Shown: positions 15,501 to 24,640 of the stretch, piece after piece
Position numbering within the stretch: the stretch's first letter is position 1
Layout: the number at the start of each line of letters is the position of its first letter
NCBI RefSeq assembly: GCF_003589595.1
Contig: NW_020653993.1
Span: forward strand, 4,534,963-4,598,962
From: Hyposmocoma kahamanoa
Taxonomy: Eukaryota > Arthropoda > Insecta > Lepidoptera > Cosmopterigidae
DNA: 64,000 bases
Direction of reading: 5' to 3'
Made by a program: the position numbers and the translations under genes
Notes under the pieces: generated by a model
Seen by the model: only the letters and a program-made list of their open reading frames with translations
The model's database searches: none
Told to the model about the DNA's origin: nothing

Positions 15501-16777
15501 AAAGGAATATCAACCAGGTGAGGGTGATATCCCGCCGTTCGTCTAGATGTCCGATGGTAAAAGGGGGCGGATGGAATGAGCTGGTGGAGCTCATGGGCAC
15601 ACTCTCCGAAGTATAATCTGTAAAAAACCGACAGACCCGCGACCTATCGCCGATGGGCTAAACTATGAATGTATTACATTGAACGCAAACTTCGATCAGC
15701 TATTTAGCAAACGTATGTAATGCAGCAAGCTTACTTCCTAACGTTATAATCAAAATTTTATCAAGTTTGTAGGACACACTTCTTACTGAAAGATTTTAGT
15801 GGCATTAAGAGTCTATACAACCTCAAATGGCTTTGATCGATTCCGCATAATAGTCAAATTATGGAATAAATCACTTTGGAAAAAATATACAGGGTGTAAA
15901 TTTAAAACGGGGCAGCAAGGCCAGCCACCTTAATCGTTGTAGTTACAGGAAAACGGTTCTAGAAGCCTATCCATGAATTTTGAAGATATTTTGATTGGCA
16001 TTCACATATTTTGAAAAAATGGTACAGTCAGCAAGATAAAAGGCAATTTTTACAAAACTTTTTTTTTATGCCATTCCATCCGGTCTCTGTTAAGGGTCAA
16101 TGGTCTCTATGGGATCAACTGAGGTAAGAGTACCCGAAATGTCAGCAATCGCAAAAACCTTTTTACCGTCGTTTTGTAGGGATATATTTAGTAATCACTT
16201 ATTTTAGGTAGTTAAGGAAACTAACAAATTGACAACGTATTATGTATTAGATTCGTAAAAATTTTCACGATAGAAAAAAATCACAAATTTACTTCGAAAT
16301 TTTACAAGAAAACCGCTGTATTCAATAGTTACTTTATATACTCGTATATGATATATATATATATGATATATATATAGTACGGGAAAAGATTGAATTCGAG
16401 CTGAGGTAGTATAGACTCTTAAAGTACATTGCCCGTGTCGCGTCCAGCCTCCATGGATGACCAGATTGACAGGCCACAAAGACAGATTTACTTGACCGAC
16501 AGAAATTCGAAATTAGACCGACTTTCTTTTGGATAAAAGACGACGACCGACATTTGTTTTCTTTGGACAAAGGACGACGAGGGCAGTCCTGACTAAACCT
16601 CTGACGCGAGCAGACGCCTTCTCCTGACTAAATTGTACAGACAGACCGTACAGCCCGTTTTGAATATTAACCTACTCTACTAAGTGATGCAAGACAATAG
16701 TTTTTTCATCCACGATCTGATTTAACCATTTTGTTGCAGGTAACGGCCTACAGCAACCTCTAGCGACTCACGTATAA
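502..16777 (+). CDS. kirre/rst: Kirre/Roughest (Neph1-family) Ig adhesion receptor, 3' fifteen exons (5'-partial)
   Basis: Joined exons: 502-583, 2133-2221, 2799-2901, 3078-3211, 4210-4333, 6764-6909, 8853-9006, 10286-10524, 10987-11157, 11636-11751, 12057-12211, 12993-13178, 13418-13524, 15145-15247, 16740-16777. Together they give 648 codons plus TAA with every phase consistent. Residues 1-91, 92-178 and 179-277 form three Ig domains with Cys29/Cys73, Cys115/Cys158 and Cys200/Cys259 and core Trp42, Trp127 and Trp213. Seven N-X-S/T sites are visible. A membrane span (about 282-306) is followed by QRKQR and a Ser/Thr/Tyr-rich tail with a PPPY motif (552-555) and a terminal THV. Family knowledge: members have five Ig domains, act in homophilic and heterophilic adhesion (myoblast fusion, axon and eye patterning in flies), and bind PDZ scaffolds through the C-terminus. 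Signal peptide, Ig1 and Ig2 must lie upstream. Kirre and Roughest paralogs cannot be separated here with certainty. Confidence 0.94.
962..1183 (+). mobile_element. tRNA(Ser/Leu)-like SINE, family A, copy 1
   Basis: The head has a Pol III A-box-like TGGCCGAACGG and a B box GGTTCGATTCC, followed by a conserved body (ATTTGTATGGCCTAC, TTTATTTCTCTCGTGAG) and a (TTA)n tail. Four more copies occur at 35.3, 52.0, 53.7 and 56.6 kb. The head is not a complete tRNA: it lacks a proper anticodon arm and CCA-side acceptor. Confidence 0.88.
1430..1730 (-). repeat. Interspersed repeat shared with intron 14
   Basis: The stretch around GACTGCCCGC, AAAAGAAAGTCGGTCTCAT and TTGGTCATCCATAGAG matches, as reverse complement, the stretch at about 16435-16600. 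The family is unidentified. Frames in both copies are broken. Confidence 0.55.
2133..2221 (+). CDS. kirre/rst: Receptor exon 2: Ig3 middle
   Basis: Bounded by TTTTTCAG and GTAAGT. Reads ACVADANPSN then FKWYMNDELMVGENNTEL, giving the B-strand Cys and C-strand Trp of Ig3 and sequons NIS and NNT. Enters in phase 1 and leaves in phase 0. Confidence 0.93.
2799..2901 (+). CDS. kirre/rst: Receptor exon 3: Ig3 end
   Basis: Bounded by TTTTCCAG and GTAAGT. Reads RIPNVTRKY then KCEVYNEVGKSEETITLEV, the F and G strands with the second Ig Cys. The family signature CEVxNxVGKS is clear. Ends in phase 1. Confidence 0.94.
3078..3211 (+). CDS. kirre/rst: Receptor exon 4: Ig4 first half
   Basis: Bounded by TTTTTAG and GTAAGT. 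Reads YAPTFRNLPKDVEGEKG then LSCDVEGYPTPEIRW, with the Ig4 Cys and Trp. Leaves in phase 0. Confidence 0.95.
3285..3600 (+). mobile_element. LINE ORF1 C-terminal fragment in intron 4
   Basis: Encodes STKSAEIVEYTRVKANAD, NLFVVRVPSQHLSTFM and KEEFWPKGVMYRRF in one frame. This resembles the end of the ORF1-like protein of insect non-LTR retrotransposons (FxVRVP, DFWPxGVxxRRF). A related fragment lies at 37.2-37.5 kb on the other strand. 5'-truncated, with an AT-rich tail. Confidence 0.65.
4210..4333 (+). CDS. kirre/rst: Receptor exon 5: Ig4 second half
   Basis: Bounded by TTTCACAG and GTAAGT. Reads RVGRTPNLTLTLDTHTSGRY then LCKASVDGYPEIEAEASLF, the F-strand YxC of Ig4. Phase 0 in, phase 1 out. 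Confidence 0.95.
4508..4708 (-). mobile_element. Poly(A)-tailed SINE-like repeat, family P, copy 1
   Basis: Read on the minus strand it contains GTGCTGGTGAAATTACAGG, CAACTTATGTCCCAGAG and a GATATTATAAAAAAA-type end. On the plus strand this appears as a T-run followed by TACCAAGTGACGGGGCGAAC. The 5' end is truncated. It is the only copy of this family inside the receptor gene. Confidence 0.85.
4743..5269. mobile_element. hAT-like MITE, copy 1, with 8-bp target duplication
   Basis: A 527-bp noncoding element. Left end CATCGAGTACATAACCAGAA; right end, reverse-complemented, CACCGAGTATATATAGCCAG. It is flanked by identical GTTCTGGG at 4735-4742 and 5270-5277. An 8-bp duplication fits the hAT superfamily (established); a non-autonomous element is the inference. 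A second copy with a different 8-bp duplication lies at 45406-46518. Confidence 0.87.
5278..6763 (+). other. Rest of intron 5
   Basis: AT-rich intronic sequence. I see no coding homology, hairpin or repeat that I can name. It ends in the acceptor TTTTCAG at 6763. Confidence 0.5.
6764..6909 (+). CDS. kirre/rst: Receptor exon 6: Ig5 first half
   Basis: Bounded by TTTTCAG and GTAAGT. Reads GPPKILSNHTQFGSQGD then VNIECAAFAIP and VWTFDGKEI, with the Ig5 Cys and Trp and sequon NHT. Phase 1 in, phase 0 out. Confidence 0.95.
6910..8400 (+). other. Intron 6 body
   Basis: AT-rich, no recognisable gene or repeat up to the small TIR element at 8401. Confidence 0.5.
8401..8599. mobile_element. Small TIR element, family G, copy 1
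   Basis: Left end AAATGAAACTATTTTTTTCG is mirrored at the right end as CGAAAAAATAGTATCAT. The core CAAACCAACGTT ... GTCCCATGGTCA is shared with a second copy at 61041-61165. No coding capacity; a MITE of unknown superfamily. Confidence 0.6.
8853..9006 (+). CDS. kirre/rst: Receptor exon 7: Ig5 second half
   Basis: Bounded by TTTTTAG and GTAAGT. Reads DYAFLEDVQEGGVINSTLIV then KHFGVYKCNVSNEYGSDTLE, the F-strand YxC of Ig5. Two sequons (NST, NVS). Leaves in phase 1. Confidence 0.95.
9007..10285 (+). other. Intron 7
   Basis: AT-rich intron separating the last Ig domain from the membrane exon. Nothing recognised inside. Confidence 0.5.
10286..10524 (+). CDS. kirre/rst: Receptor exon 8: membrane span and start of tail
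   Basis: Bounded by CTTTACAG and GTAAGT. Reads KTFP followed by about 24 hydrophobic residues (residues 282-306) and the stop-transfer CQRKQRNNK. Then comes an acidic juxtamembrane piece with VTVTAEELYKENDR and ISELKMELRQANGSCEV. The Met at 10303 lies inside the membrane segment and is not a start. Confidence 0.95.
10987..11157 (+). CDS. kirre/rst: Receptor exon 9: tyrosine-rich tail
   Basis: Bounded by TTCTAG and GTTAGT. 57 codons including DYSNTGSDSTLCSN, TVPLTTINQG and YQPYRYSNDYSDPAYADCYK. The many Tyr residues could be kinase targets, as known for Neph1 tails. Confidence 0.93.
11636..11751 (+). CDS. kirre/rst: Receptor exon 10: cytoplasmic tail
   Basis: Bounded by AAACAG and GTGAGT. 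Reads MNGYSNGYSTYVHYGHDYTP then LRVQSPTISSDKLTPN. Leaves in phase 2. Confidence 0.9.
12057..12211 (+). CDS. kirre/rst: Receptor exon 11: cytoplasmic tail
   Basis: Bounded by ATTTAG and GTAAGT. Reads SVNGSLPRSVDTTSTVQFN then NNSLQRPVKRQDSSNALNSL. Ser/Asn-rich, probably disordered. Confidence 0.9.
12993..13178 (+). CDS. kirre/rst: Receptor exon 12: tail with PPxY motif
   Basis: Bounded by TTACAG and GTAAGA. Reads VNRIPNGGIIPGVDVRYAAT then YGNPHLRAGGGLGF and STPAPPPYSSVRSS. PPPY is a candidate WW-domain ligand (established motif class; its use here is inferred). Confidence 0.92.
13418..13524 (+). CDS. kirre/rst: Receptor exon 13: Ser/Thr-rich tail
   Basis: Bounded by CTGCAG and GTAAGT. Reads GTSSHSITSPTSLASPQC then ITTSTMSTDSTQPA. 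Low-complexity Ser/Thr stretch, likely disordered. Confidence 0.88.
13525..14840 (+). other. Intron 13 body
   Basis: AT-rich, nothing recognised until the SINE at 14841. Confidence 0.5.
14841..15067 (+). mobile_element. tRNA-derived SINE, family B, copy 1
   Basis: The head GCGACCTCGATGGCCCAACG has an A-box-like part and is followed by a B box GGTTCGGTTCC. The body ends in CCTCAGTGAATTCCG ... GGCACATTATTCATTATTC. A 5'-truncated relative lies at 39936-40055. It ends about 77 bp before exon 14. Confidence 0.78.
15145..15247 (+). CDS. kirre/rst: Receptor exon 14: cytoplasmic tail
   Basis: Bounded by TATACAG and GTGAGT. Reads VGVATSSATPQSPSAHYILA then PSNRTISNATVTKK. Leaves in phase 1. Closely hemmed in by a SINE upstream and a LINE remnant downstream. 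Confidence 0.87.
15281..15665 (-). mobile_element. LINE reverse-transcriptase C-terminus, antisense in intron 14
   Basis: On the minus strand, partly out of frame, it encodes VGFLQIILRRVCP, then PSAPFYHRTSRRTAGYHPHL, KRFSSSFIMRTARDWNSLPA and FPSTYNPNIFKVRLNRHLLG. This is the typical C-terminal end of Jockey/CR1-type LINE polymerase. A T-run at 15281-15293 on the plus strand is its poly(A) tail. 5'-truncated and dead. Confidence 0.8.
15666..16434 (+). other. Intron 14 body
   Basis: AT-rich. ACAGGGTGTAAA at about 15890 resembles the start of many insect transposon ends, but I found no partner end. Otherwise nothing recognised. Confidence 0.4.
16435..16640 (+). repeat. Interspersed repeat shared with intron 1
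   Basis: Opposite-strand counterpart of 1430-1730, with CCATGGATGACCAG, AGACCGACTTTCTTTTG and GAGGGCAGTCCTGAC. Family unidentified. Confidence 0.55.
16740..16777 (+). CDS. kirre/rst: Receptor last coding exon with PDZ-binding C-terminus
   Basis: Follows TTTTGTTGCAG. With the split codon it reads GNGLQQPLATHV and TAA. The terminal Thr-His-Val is a class I PDZ ligand, identical to the C-terminus reported for vertebrate Neph1 (binds ZO-1). The phase fit and the ending make this exon convincing despite its small size. Confidence 0.93.
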
Positions 16778-17440
16778 CCAAAATTTTCATAAACTTTCGA
16801 TAAAATTTACAAAAAACCTTTAAAGCGAAATTTACAAAGTGAACTAAAATTTAGTGGAAACTAAAACTGTGGACGACGATGTTCGAGTTTTCAATTAGTT
16901 AATAAAAAATATAGAAATGTAATTTTTTGTTGTAGTGGTGACATTGTCGAAAAGGTACTTTTGTGATTGATCGATTACCTACTAGTAAACAAGGTTGCGG
17001 CGTTGCGTGTACAATTTATTTTCTACGTATTCATTATAATTTTGTGTATACAGTCAATTTCTTCAGAACTTGCGTCATTTAATAAATTGTTATAAAAAAA
17101 AATTCGTCAATTTCAAAATTTATCTCACTGAGACTGGTCTTGTTATTGTATATCGTGTATAATTTAGATGTTATGAATAAATTAGAATGTGTACATAGGT
17201 TAGTTTTCATAGTATATTATAGCTATGCGAAAGAATATACTATGGAAATATTAGTATAGAGTAAAGAAGTCATTATATACTATATAAAAATTCATTATGG
17301 CCTTTTCAAATCGATAAATGAATAGTCGAAGAAAAAGTTATAATAATTACGTATGGAATTACACTTTATATCGATATAAAATATAATTTATGTTTAAATG
17401 AAGATGAAGTATATATTAAAGTTTAATTTTTTTTTTTTCC
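16778..17440 (+). other. kirre/rst: Probable 3' untranslated region with candidate poly(A) signals
   Basis: AT-rich sequence after the stop. AATAAA hexamers occur at 16901, 17081 and 17176. Which one is used cannot be told from sequence. Confidence 0.6.
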
Positions 17441-17626
17441 TTTTTTTCTTCGACTGTACATTACCATTTTATTAATTGTTTCTATACTCGTAAGTGTTTA
17501 ACTGAATTTGTAACTTTTTTACATTATAAATATAAATATTACAAGGTAGTTATAATCATCTAAAAGTGTGACGTGTTAATTTTGATGATTGGTAAATGCA
17601 AAAGAAAACTTATATGGCAAAAAATT

Positions 17627-17800
17627 TTTATTGATCTAGTTGTTTGAACTACATATGGAAACATATCACAATTGATGATAATTGATTTAGTTATGCGAAC
17701 ATTATCCATATTGATACTGATTGATTCAGTTATGCGAACATATGTTGATGACGATTGATCTGTTTATGCGAAAATATTTTATTGGATTCCGCTATTTTAA
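17627..17800. repeat. Degenerate tandem repeat, about four units
   Basis: Units of the form ATTGATyTAGTTATGCGAAC recur four times at spacings of roughly 35 to 50 bp. Confidence 0.6.
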
Positions 17801-18349
17801 ATATCAGGATTTTGGCGTAAATCATTAACTTTACATCATTAACCGGTCTCTGCAATAGCCGCGATCGTGTGGTACTCGCGTCGCGTAGAGTCTTAGGGCA
17901 TAGCTATACATTCCAATAGCTTCTTTGCAGCTACAATGCAATTGGAATGTACCTCGTTTAGCTACACTCTTAGTACCCATTGGGCTGAAGCGTTTCTCCA
18001 TCATCATCACCGTCAACTCATTATTCGTCTGAGTGCTGGGTAAGGGTATGGCGGATTGAGGACTTCATTCGTTTTAAAGCGCGCTTAATACAGCATAAAT
18101 TAATACGGTGGACAGATTATGGAGTTTACACAGACAAATTGTCTATCTCTTCACTGACTGCGTATCTAACGTGGTTGTAAGAGACACAACCTTATTGATC
18201 TTTCAAAAGCGCACATTATTCACTGATCGTCTTATGCCTACTTTGTTTTATATTATGAGTTATATCATTAATAGAACAAGATAGATAGCTACTGCTGAAA
18301 GTGCTGAACACCATGTACCTTGCCCGAAAAATGTGTTTTTTTCATTAAT
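17801..18349. other. Intergenic, nothing recognised
   Basis: A 61-codon minus-strand frame at 17831-18016 has no recognisable homology. I see no gene. Confidence 0.4.
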
Positions 18350-18572
18350 GGTAGTAGGTCACAGGACGAAGAAGTCCTGCGCCAAGAGCCAAACGAGACG
18401 CCTGTCGATGGCAGTTGCAGTGACTCTGCATCCGTCATCCTGAGACATAAGTTGGCAAGTCTCACGTGTCTGTAATTTCACCACCATATTACTGCTTGGC
18501 AGCAGAAATCAGTAAGGTGGCAGTACTTTCCTGGACGAACTCTTTCACAAGGAACTCTGCTGCTACTAAATT
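18350..18572 (-). mobile_element. SINE-like repeat, family P, copy 2
   Basis: Minus orientation. Contains the family blocks GGCAGTTGCAGTG, CTGAGACATAAGTTGGCAAG, ATTACTGCTTGGCAG and GGACGAACTCTTTCACAAGG. The tail end is degraded. Confidence 0.85.
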
Positions 18573-20104
18573 ATTACAATTAATCAGAAGAGGTATAAAA
18601 TAAAAATTGTATATAATTCATAATTTGTATTCACCAATCAGCTTAATACAAAACCCAACGAAAAAATAACAACACTTAGATAAATACAAATAAGCTTTAA
18701 TTTTGTCTACGAAAAAAATGTTGTGCCATTTCCATATCTCGTATTACACATATCTACTTATAAATTTAATATAAATTAATTAAATGTTAAAAAATAGCAC
18801 CGCTCTTCCATTTTTATTTCATGTAGAATTTTTGAAATAGATTTTCTTTTCAGGGGAAATGTAAGTACTTAGTTTTTCTTTATTATGTAAAATGAAGCAA
18901 AAAAAATTATAAAATAATTTTAATTAATCATCGCTTGTAACTAAATGCTCAATCAATAAGAGAAACTTTTGTTTTGATATTTAAAAAAATCGATCTAAGA
19001 CTGATTAGACTAACTACTACAGTGCACTTTTTATTCTCATTTCTAACGTTTAACATATTATGTACTTACGTCAAAACTTCAGAACAATCCTTAAAAATAC
19101 ATAAAAATAAATTTGATATATGATAAGACACTAAACATATATGGTTTTCAACAATACAGGCTCAATCTCAAGTTGATTCTTTGTTAAATATTACTGAGAT
19201 TTATTCAGAAAATGATAAATTTTATTGTAATTGGGATTCCGAGCTTTTCATTGGTTATATGACAATATTCGGATGATTTACGATTCGGCAACTTTGTGCG
19301 ACATACACGTCTCAGTTTTGTAAGCTATTTTCCTTATAAATTATATACTTTCGTGGCAGGTCTCTATTCTGGAAAGCATTCGAAATATCATATTTTCGTC
19401 CCGTTTATTCTTAAATATTGCCGAACAAATTTAAAAACATTTGAAATCTTCACTGGAAGTACTAAATAACAGATAGCTTAGTGCGACTCCGGATTTCTGT
19501 ATTTTTTATTCTGTCGCTCACATTGACGAGTTCCATTTTTCTTTAAGTTACCTTACAACTTACAATTTTTATTTACATTGCTATGTGAAGGTCCAAGTTT
19601 GTGTAATAATCCCAAAGATTAAAGAACTCGATATACCTAGAAGTGCTAAAGCTTTATTTTTGAATAATATTCCATTGTCAGTTCTTAATAATAAACAAAA
19701 TAATTGAAATGGTAAGAACAAGACAAAGTCAATTTGTATTTAACATACCTTCGACTCAAACTGGGTCAATATTTGTAAATCGATAAATCTGAAGGTCGTC
19801 GACTTTGTTGACAACTTCTTTGACAGCTTTATGGTGGTTTCTAACATGTTTTGATAATAAAACATTTGGTATTCTAAACATAAAAAATCGTGGTTCACAA
19901 AAACAAGTCCTTGATATTTTTATACTTTTCCATGCGCCTTTAGAAGTCTTTCTCAAATCTAATGGACGTATACCTAAAAGTTTCGATAAAAATAAATTCG
20001 CGACCTTGGTGTAATAAAACCATATATTATGATCGTTCGTTACAAGTGCTTTTATTACACGAAAGTCAAAAAATTTATACGTACGTATAATGATACACAA
20101 ACGA
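18573..20104. other. Intergenic, no supported gene
   Basis: AT-rich. The minus strand at 19756-20118 has an open frame of 120 codons without a family that I recognise and without splice or promoter context. Confidence 0.4.
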
Positions 20105-20455
20105 TGGATTACACACATACATACATATCATCACGCCTGTCTCCTACTGGGGTAGTAGTACAGATACCATGGACCTCCACCTGCTACACTCCTGACAAAC
20201 CTCCTTCGCCTCCTCCTCTCCCATTAGTTTCTTCACACATTTTATTTCTGACACGGGTTAAAGCCCCGGCCGTTTTTAAGAACATCCCCAATGTGATTGG
20301 GATATGGTACGCCAAAGTCCACCTCTCCCCACGCCGCCATCTACATTAGCTTTATAAATTTGTGCCGTCAATCCACCAACATTCATTTTATCTACATGAC
20401 CAATCCATCGAAACATCCTCCCTATTCTGGTCACGATTGATTAATTGAATAATAA
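20105..20455 (-). mobile_element. LINE reverse-transcriptase C-terminus
   Basis: On the minus strand it encodes RMFRWIGHVDKMN, GGLTAQIYKANVDG and GGVGRGG, then after a frameshift NHIGDVLKNGR, with a final block near CWRSMVS. This matches the RxLRWxGHVxRM ... GRGRPR region after the polymerase in many insect LINEs. Frameshifted and 5'-truncated. Confidence 0.72.
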
Positions 20456-23140
20456 AAAAAATATTTTCACAAAGATCTCAAAAAAGTGAACTAAAACACG
20501 GTCACAGACTGAGAAATACAAACTGAAGAGCAATTCTGAACTCTTAGTAAATGACGTAAAGTACATTTACCTCAATTGACTCTTTTTTTATATTTAGTTA
20601 TGTCTCATCGTATAAACTTTACGGTCAATCTAATTTTAAAGCATTTTTCACGTGTTTATTAGGTTACTGTCACTTTCAAAATGGCCTACATTAATATTCA
20701 TATCATATTAGTAAAACTATGACTTACTATCATTATCATCCGTCTTTTAATGTTAAAATGGATTAACTTTTGTGACTTATGTTTGTGCAGTCAGGATCGT
20801 AATTAACCCGTTAATAGACTTTACTTAAATAGCACCACCCATAACAATGTCACTACTTGTCATTGTGCCGAAGTGCTTATTTCGATTCAATATAATAATT
20901 ACGCTTTATCACTGACGGCTGACCTCATCAATATTCTTATATAAAAGAAAGTGCGGCTGAGAATGATTGCCGTTTTGTTATATTGAATTAATCTTAAAAA
21001 GATATAAAACTTCAATGGCATTTATATACATTCGTTGTTGTCGTTGTGGTCGTAGTCGTTGAATTTTATCAGTACGTTGTTGATGGATAGTAACGACGTT
21101 TACTGCAAAATTAAATATCAGAATATGATAGTACGGGGTACCCTGTTTTGCTATATGGATCTCAAGTAACCAACTGCGCACTTTTGCTTTCTGAGTAATG
21201 ACCATCTACAGCTTTTCTATAGAAAAGTATCAACAACGTACTGACAAAATTCAATGGTTTATTAAACATATGTATTTAAGACTTAAGATTTGTATGAGTT
21301 CATTTCAGTGTCATTGAGCTTTCTAATAGCAAAGTTAAGCTTTTTTCTAAAAACAACATCTATTTTCTAAATTAACATTTAATATGAAACAACGGCAACC
21401 ATTCTACTATAGTCATAGCTGTACTTTCTTTTATACAAGAATGTTGTCGGGATCAGTCGTCAGCGATAAAGCTTAATTATTGTACTGATTGAATATAAGC
21501 ACTACGGCACAAAGACAAGTAGTGACATTTTGGCGTGCGGTACAATTTAAGTACAGTCTATGAAAGGGTTAATAAATAGGGTTGTCAGCTTGATAGGGTG
21601 CTGTCGCCCACGCACAGCCATTCACTCTAATAATGTAGTCACCGAGTCACCTCTGGTCTATAAAGGTGACAAAAAGAAAATATATAGAAAGCAAATAATT
21701 AAACGTGCTTCAATTGAAAAGAAAGGAACATAAGTCATTTAAATAAATCTTCATATTCATTAGTTACAAATCTGTAAATTACATTCTATAAGGCTGCTTA
21801 CACACTTGCAATTTTAACTTTACTATAGGCGTGACAAACGTCTGTGTGTTGAAATCTTAAGGGATTCTCTCCCCTATAGAGCCATTTTATGATAGAGCTT
21901 AAGGTAAAAATGGAAAATCGCTAACCGTCTAGATTAAAAAAAAAATAATTAAAAAAAACGCAATGGTTATAAATAAAGTACCAGTACAATAAACCTACTG
22001 AAATTCACATTTATTGCGAGTTTCATTTTTGTTCAAAAATACTTTTCGTTGTGTAAATTAATTATAAAAATAATTGACAATATTTTTTAGTTTCATTGAA
22101 TATAATGTTTTTACTACCATGATTTTTTGTGAAAATATTCCACTAGTTACAGGAATTTGTAAGATAACGTAACTCAGTAGGTAGAACGGTAAATATGTAG
22201 TCAAAATTCTAAATTCATTCCAGTCTTCATTGACGAGATATAAAAATATTTTTTCTTATGCAACGAAACAAAATGGCGGCAAGAGCTCTTGATCTTCGAT
22301 TTTCCATAACTAGTTACAAATAAATTATAGTAACTCTTTTTTTTAAAGAAATATCATAGAATGGCTCAAAGTATGCTAGAAAATATAATTATTTTTTCTG
22401 TGATACATAGAATAAAACATGTTTTTTTGTAAATAAACGCTATTTACTATTATGGGTGACATTGTTATAATGTTGAGTCAAAATTAAAAATCGCTGAACA
22501 CACAATGTTTCTCGAAACCTGTTCAGTAATGTTACTTATTGTGGTTGTCCTTTATTGCACGTTTAATAAAAAATATTGTTTCAATTCTTCGCTGTTGAAG
22601 CAGCGTAATAATACTATTACGGAGGAATGCTAATAAGTAGAATAATACGCTACAAAATCAATGTATTCCACGAGTGAAATGTTCATGTGTTCAACAATTT
22701 TTAAAAATGACTGTACTTCTAATTATAAAACTGTAAAGCTTTTGAATTGTGAACTTTAGCCGATAGAAAATACGACAGTTATGTTTTTTGTGGAGTGAGA
22801 TATTAGATAGTAAAAGGTTGTCGAATGTATGTATGAACTTGTAAATTAGTAAATTGTACAAATTACTTTTCTAAATAAAAAAAGAAACTTTGGCCTATGT
22901 ATTATGACGTTTTATTTCTCATTTCCCTAATAAAAAAACCCAAAAAAAAACGATTGTAAATTCCTAATTTATAGAAAGCTATTAGACGGCTCCAGTATAA
23001 CGCTGTAGAACGCTAACTGGAGTTATGGAATATTATGCACAACACCTTTGAAAGAGTTTATAAGTAAAGAAAAATCTCAGTTTCAAAAGCTTTCCCTCAT
23101 GGCTACCTAATTGTTCTCTTGTATTTATAAGTATTCTCAA
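20456..23140. other. Intergenic, nothing recognised
   Basis: About 2.7 kb of AT-rich sequence. I see no exon-like stretch, RNA gene or repeat that I can name. Confidence 0.4.
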
Positions 23141-23378
23141 GTTTTAAACACCAAGTGGCGGGACGGTCGAGTCGTGCGCCGGGTGGTAAGCGACACGCCT
23201 ATCCGTAGCAGTTGCAGTGCCACTCTGAGCCACTGCCACAACGCCCATCACCCTGACACATAAATTGATAAGTCCTTCAAAACTGGAACACAAAAATGCT
23301 CATATTATTGCTTGGTAGCAAGAATAGGTAAGGTGGTAGTACTTCCCTGGACGAACTCTTTTACAAGAAGCTCTACCT
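23141..23378 (-). mobile_element. SINE-like repeat, family P, copy 3
   Basis: Minus orientation, starting at AAACACCAAGTGGCGGGACG, with GTTGCAGTGCCACTCTGAGC, CACCCTGACACATAAATTG and GGACGAACTCTTTTACAAG. Confidence 0.87.
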
Positions 23379-24640
23379 CACTAAAATACGTTGCTAGCAG
23401 GTCAGTATAAGCTCATGTGGCAGGCACCTGAGCTAAACAACCATTTTAGTAATTTGAAATACGAGATAAACTCTAAAACATTACAATACAATATCTTTTA
23501 GCGTTCTCGAGTAATAACATTAGTTATCATTATTTTGATAATTTATTTAAATGTATAAGAAAGGTTACAAGAACCATTACTTGTACTCAAAATAGAGTCA
23601 TTTTCAGAATAAACTAACCGCAAGTAAGAATTTTGTAAACTTAAAACACCTTGGGTCATAATTGAGTACCTTGTAGAGCTCCTATTTTTTTGTATCAAAC
23701 GAGTTAAATTAAATGGAAATCGGAATTCGAACTGCCTGAAGTAAACATTTAACTATTGCAATAGCAAGACTACACATGTCTTCAATGTTTTAGTGACTTT
23801 GAATTATTATTATGAAAAATATAATTAGTTTACAACTGAAAGAATTTGTAAATAAAAAAAAACATATGTGTGAAAACAATACCTTGTAGTACTCCTTTCT
23901 TGTAGCTTTTGATGCTTTAGAATGTATCTCACAACGACTAAGAGCAATCGGCATTAAGATTACCTGAGCTCAGAATGAAGCCAATCGCACCTACACAGAG
24001 TTACCTGAATTATTTCCAGTACGCGTTAAGAATTTTTACGACCTACGCCACGGATATAAGGCAATTGTGATTCATCTGCTATACGGACATGCGCGTAAAA
24101 TGTTTATCGCCCCTGTTATTGTATGGCCAGAAAACTAGCGATTATAAGTAACAAGACAATACATAACAACTTAGTTGGCTCACAAAATGTTTTATGAAAA
24201 TGGTTGCGCTATTGACATTAAAAATCATTGTTTGCAGTATTGTAAATATAATCGAGTTCCAATGAAAACTTATAATGGTGTTAGTTAACGAAAATAACAT
24301 TAAAAATAAATTGTGAGTACAATACAAAAATGCAAATGAAAAATAAAAATATAAAAAACAGAACATTCATACCCCATCAAGCAGTTCGTCATTGGATAAC
24401 ATGCAATGACATCCACCGTGCTAACATCGAACTGTTCCAGCGGTTCGCAAACATGCTCAGGATGCGTTTAGGATTGGCGTGCAGACGGGCCTCCAGAGAG
24501 GTGCAAGCTCTTCCTCATCACGGTCGCGAAACCGTTAGTCCGCGACTCGGCGAACATGCTCGATGCGCTGTACCATCGCAATTGCCTCAATAGCATTTTG
24601 AATGTGTTGTTGTGTTGTGCGCGATGTGTGCCATCTGCGT
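23379..24640. other. Intergenic, nothing recognised
   Basis: AT-rich up to 24380, then a more GC-balanced 250 bp with short open frames on both strands. None resembles a family that I know. Confidence 0.4.

Noticed and set aside
17627..17800. CRISPR-like array
   Set aside because: Units are degenerate and irregularly spaced, in a eukaryotic genome with introns: an ordinary tandem repeat.
19756..20118. 120-codon minus-strand frame as a gene
   Set aside because: No recognisable domain, no splice or promoter context, and it runs into the 3' end of a LINE. Left as unsupported.
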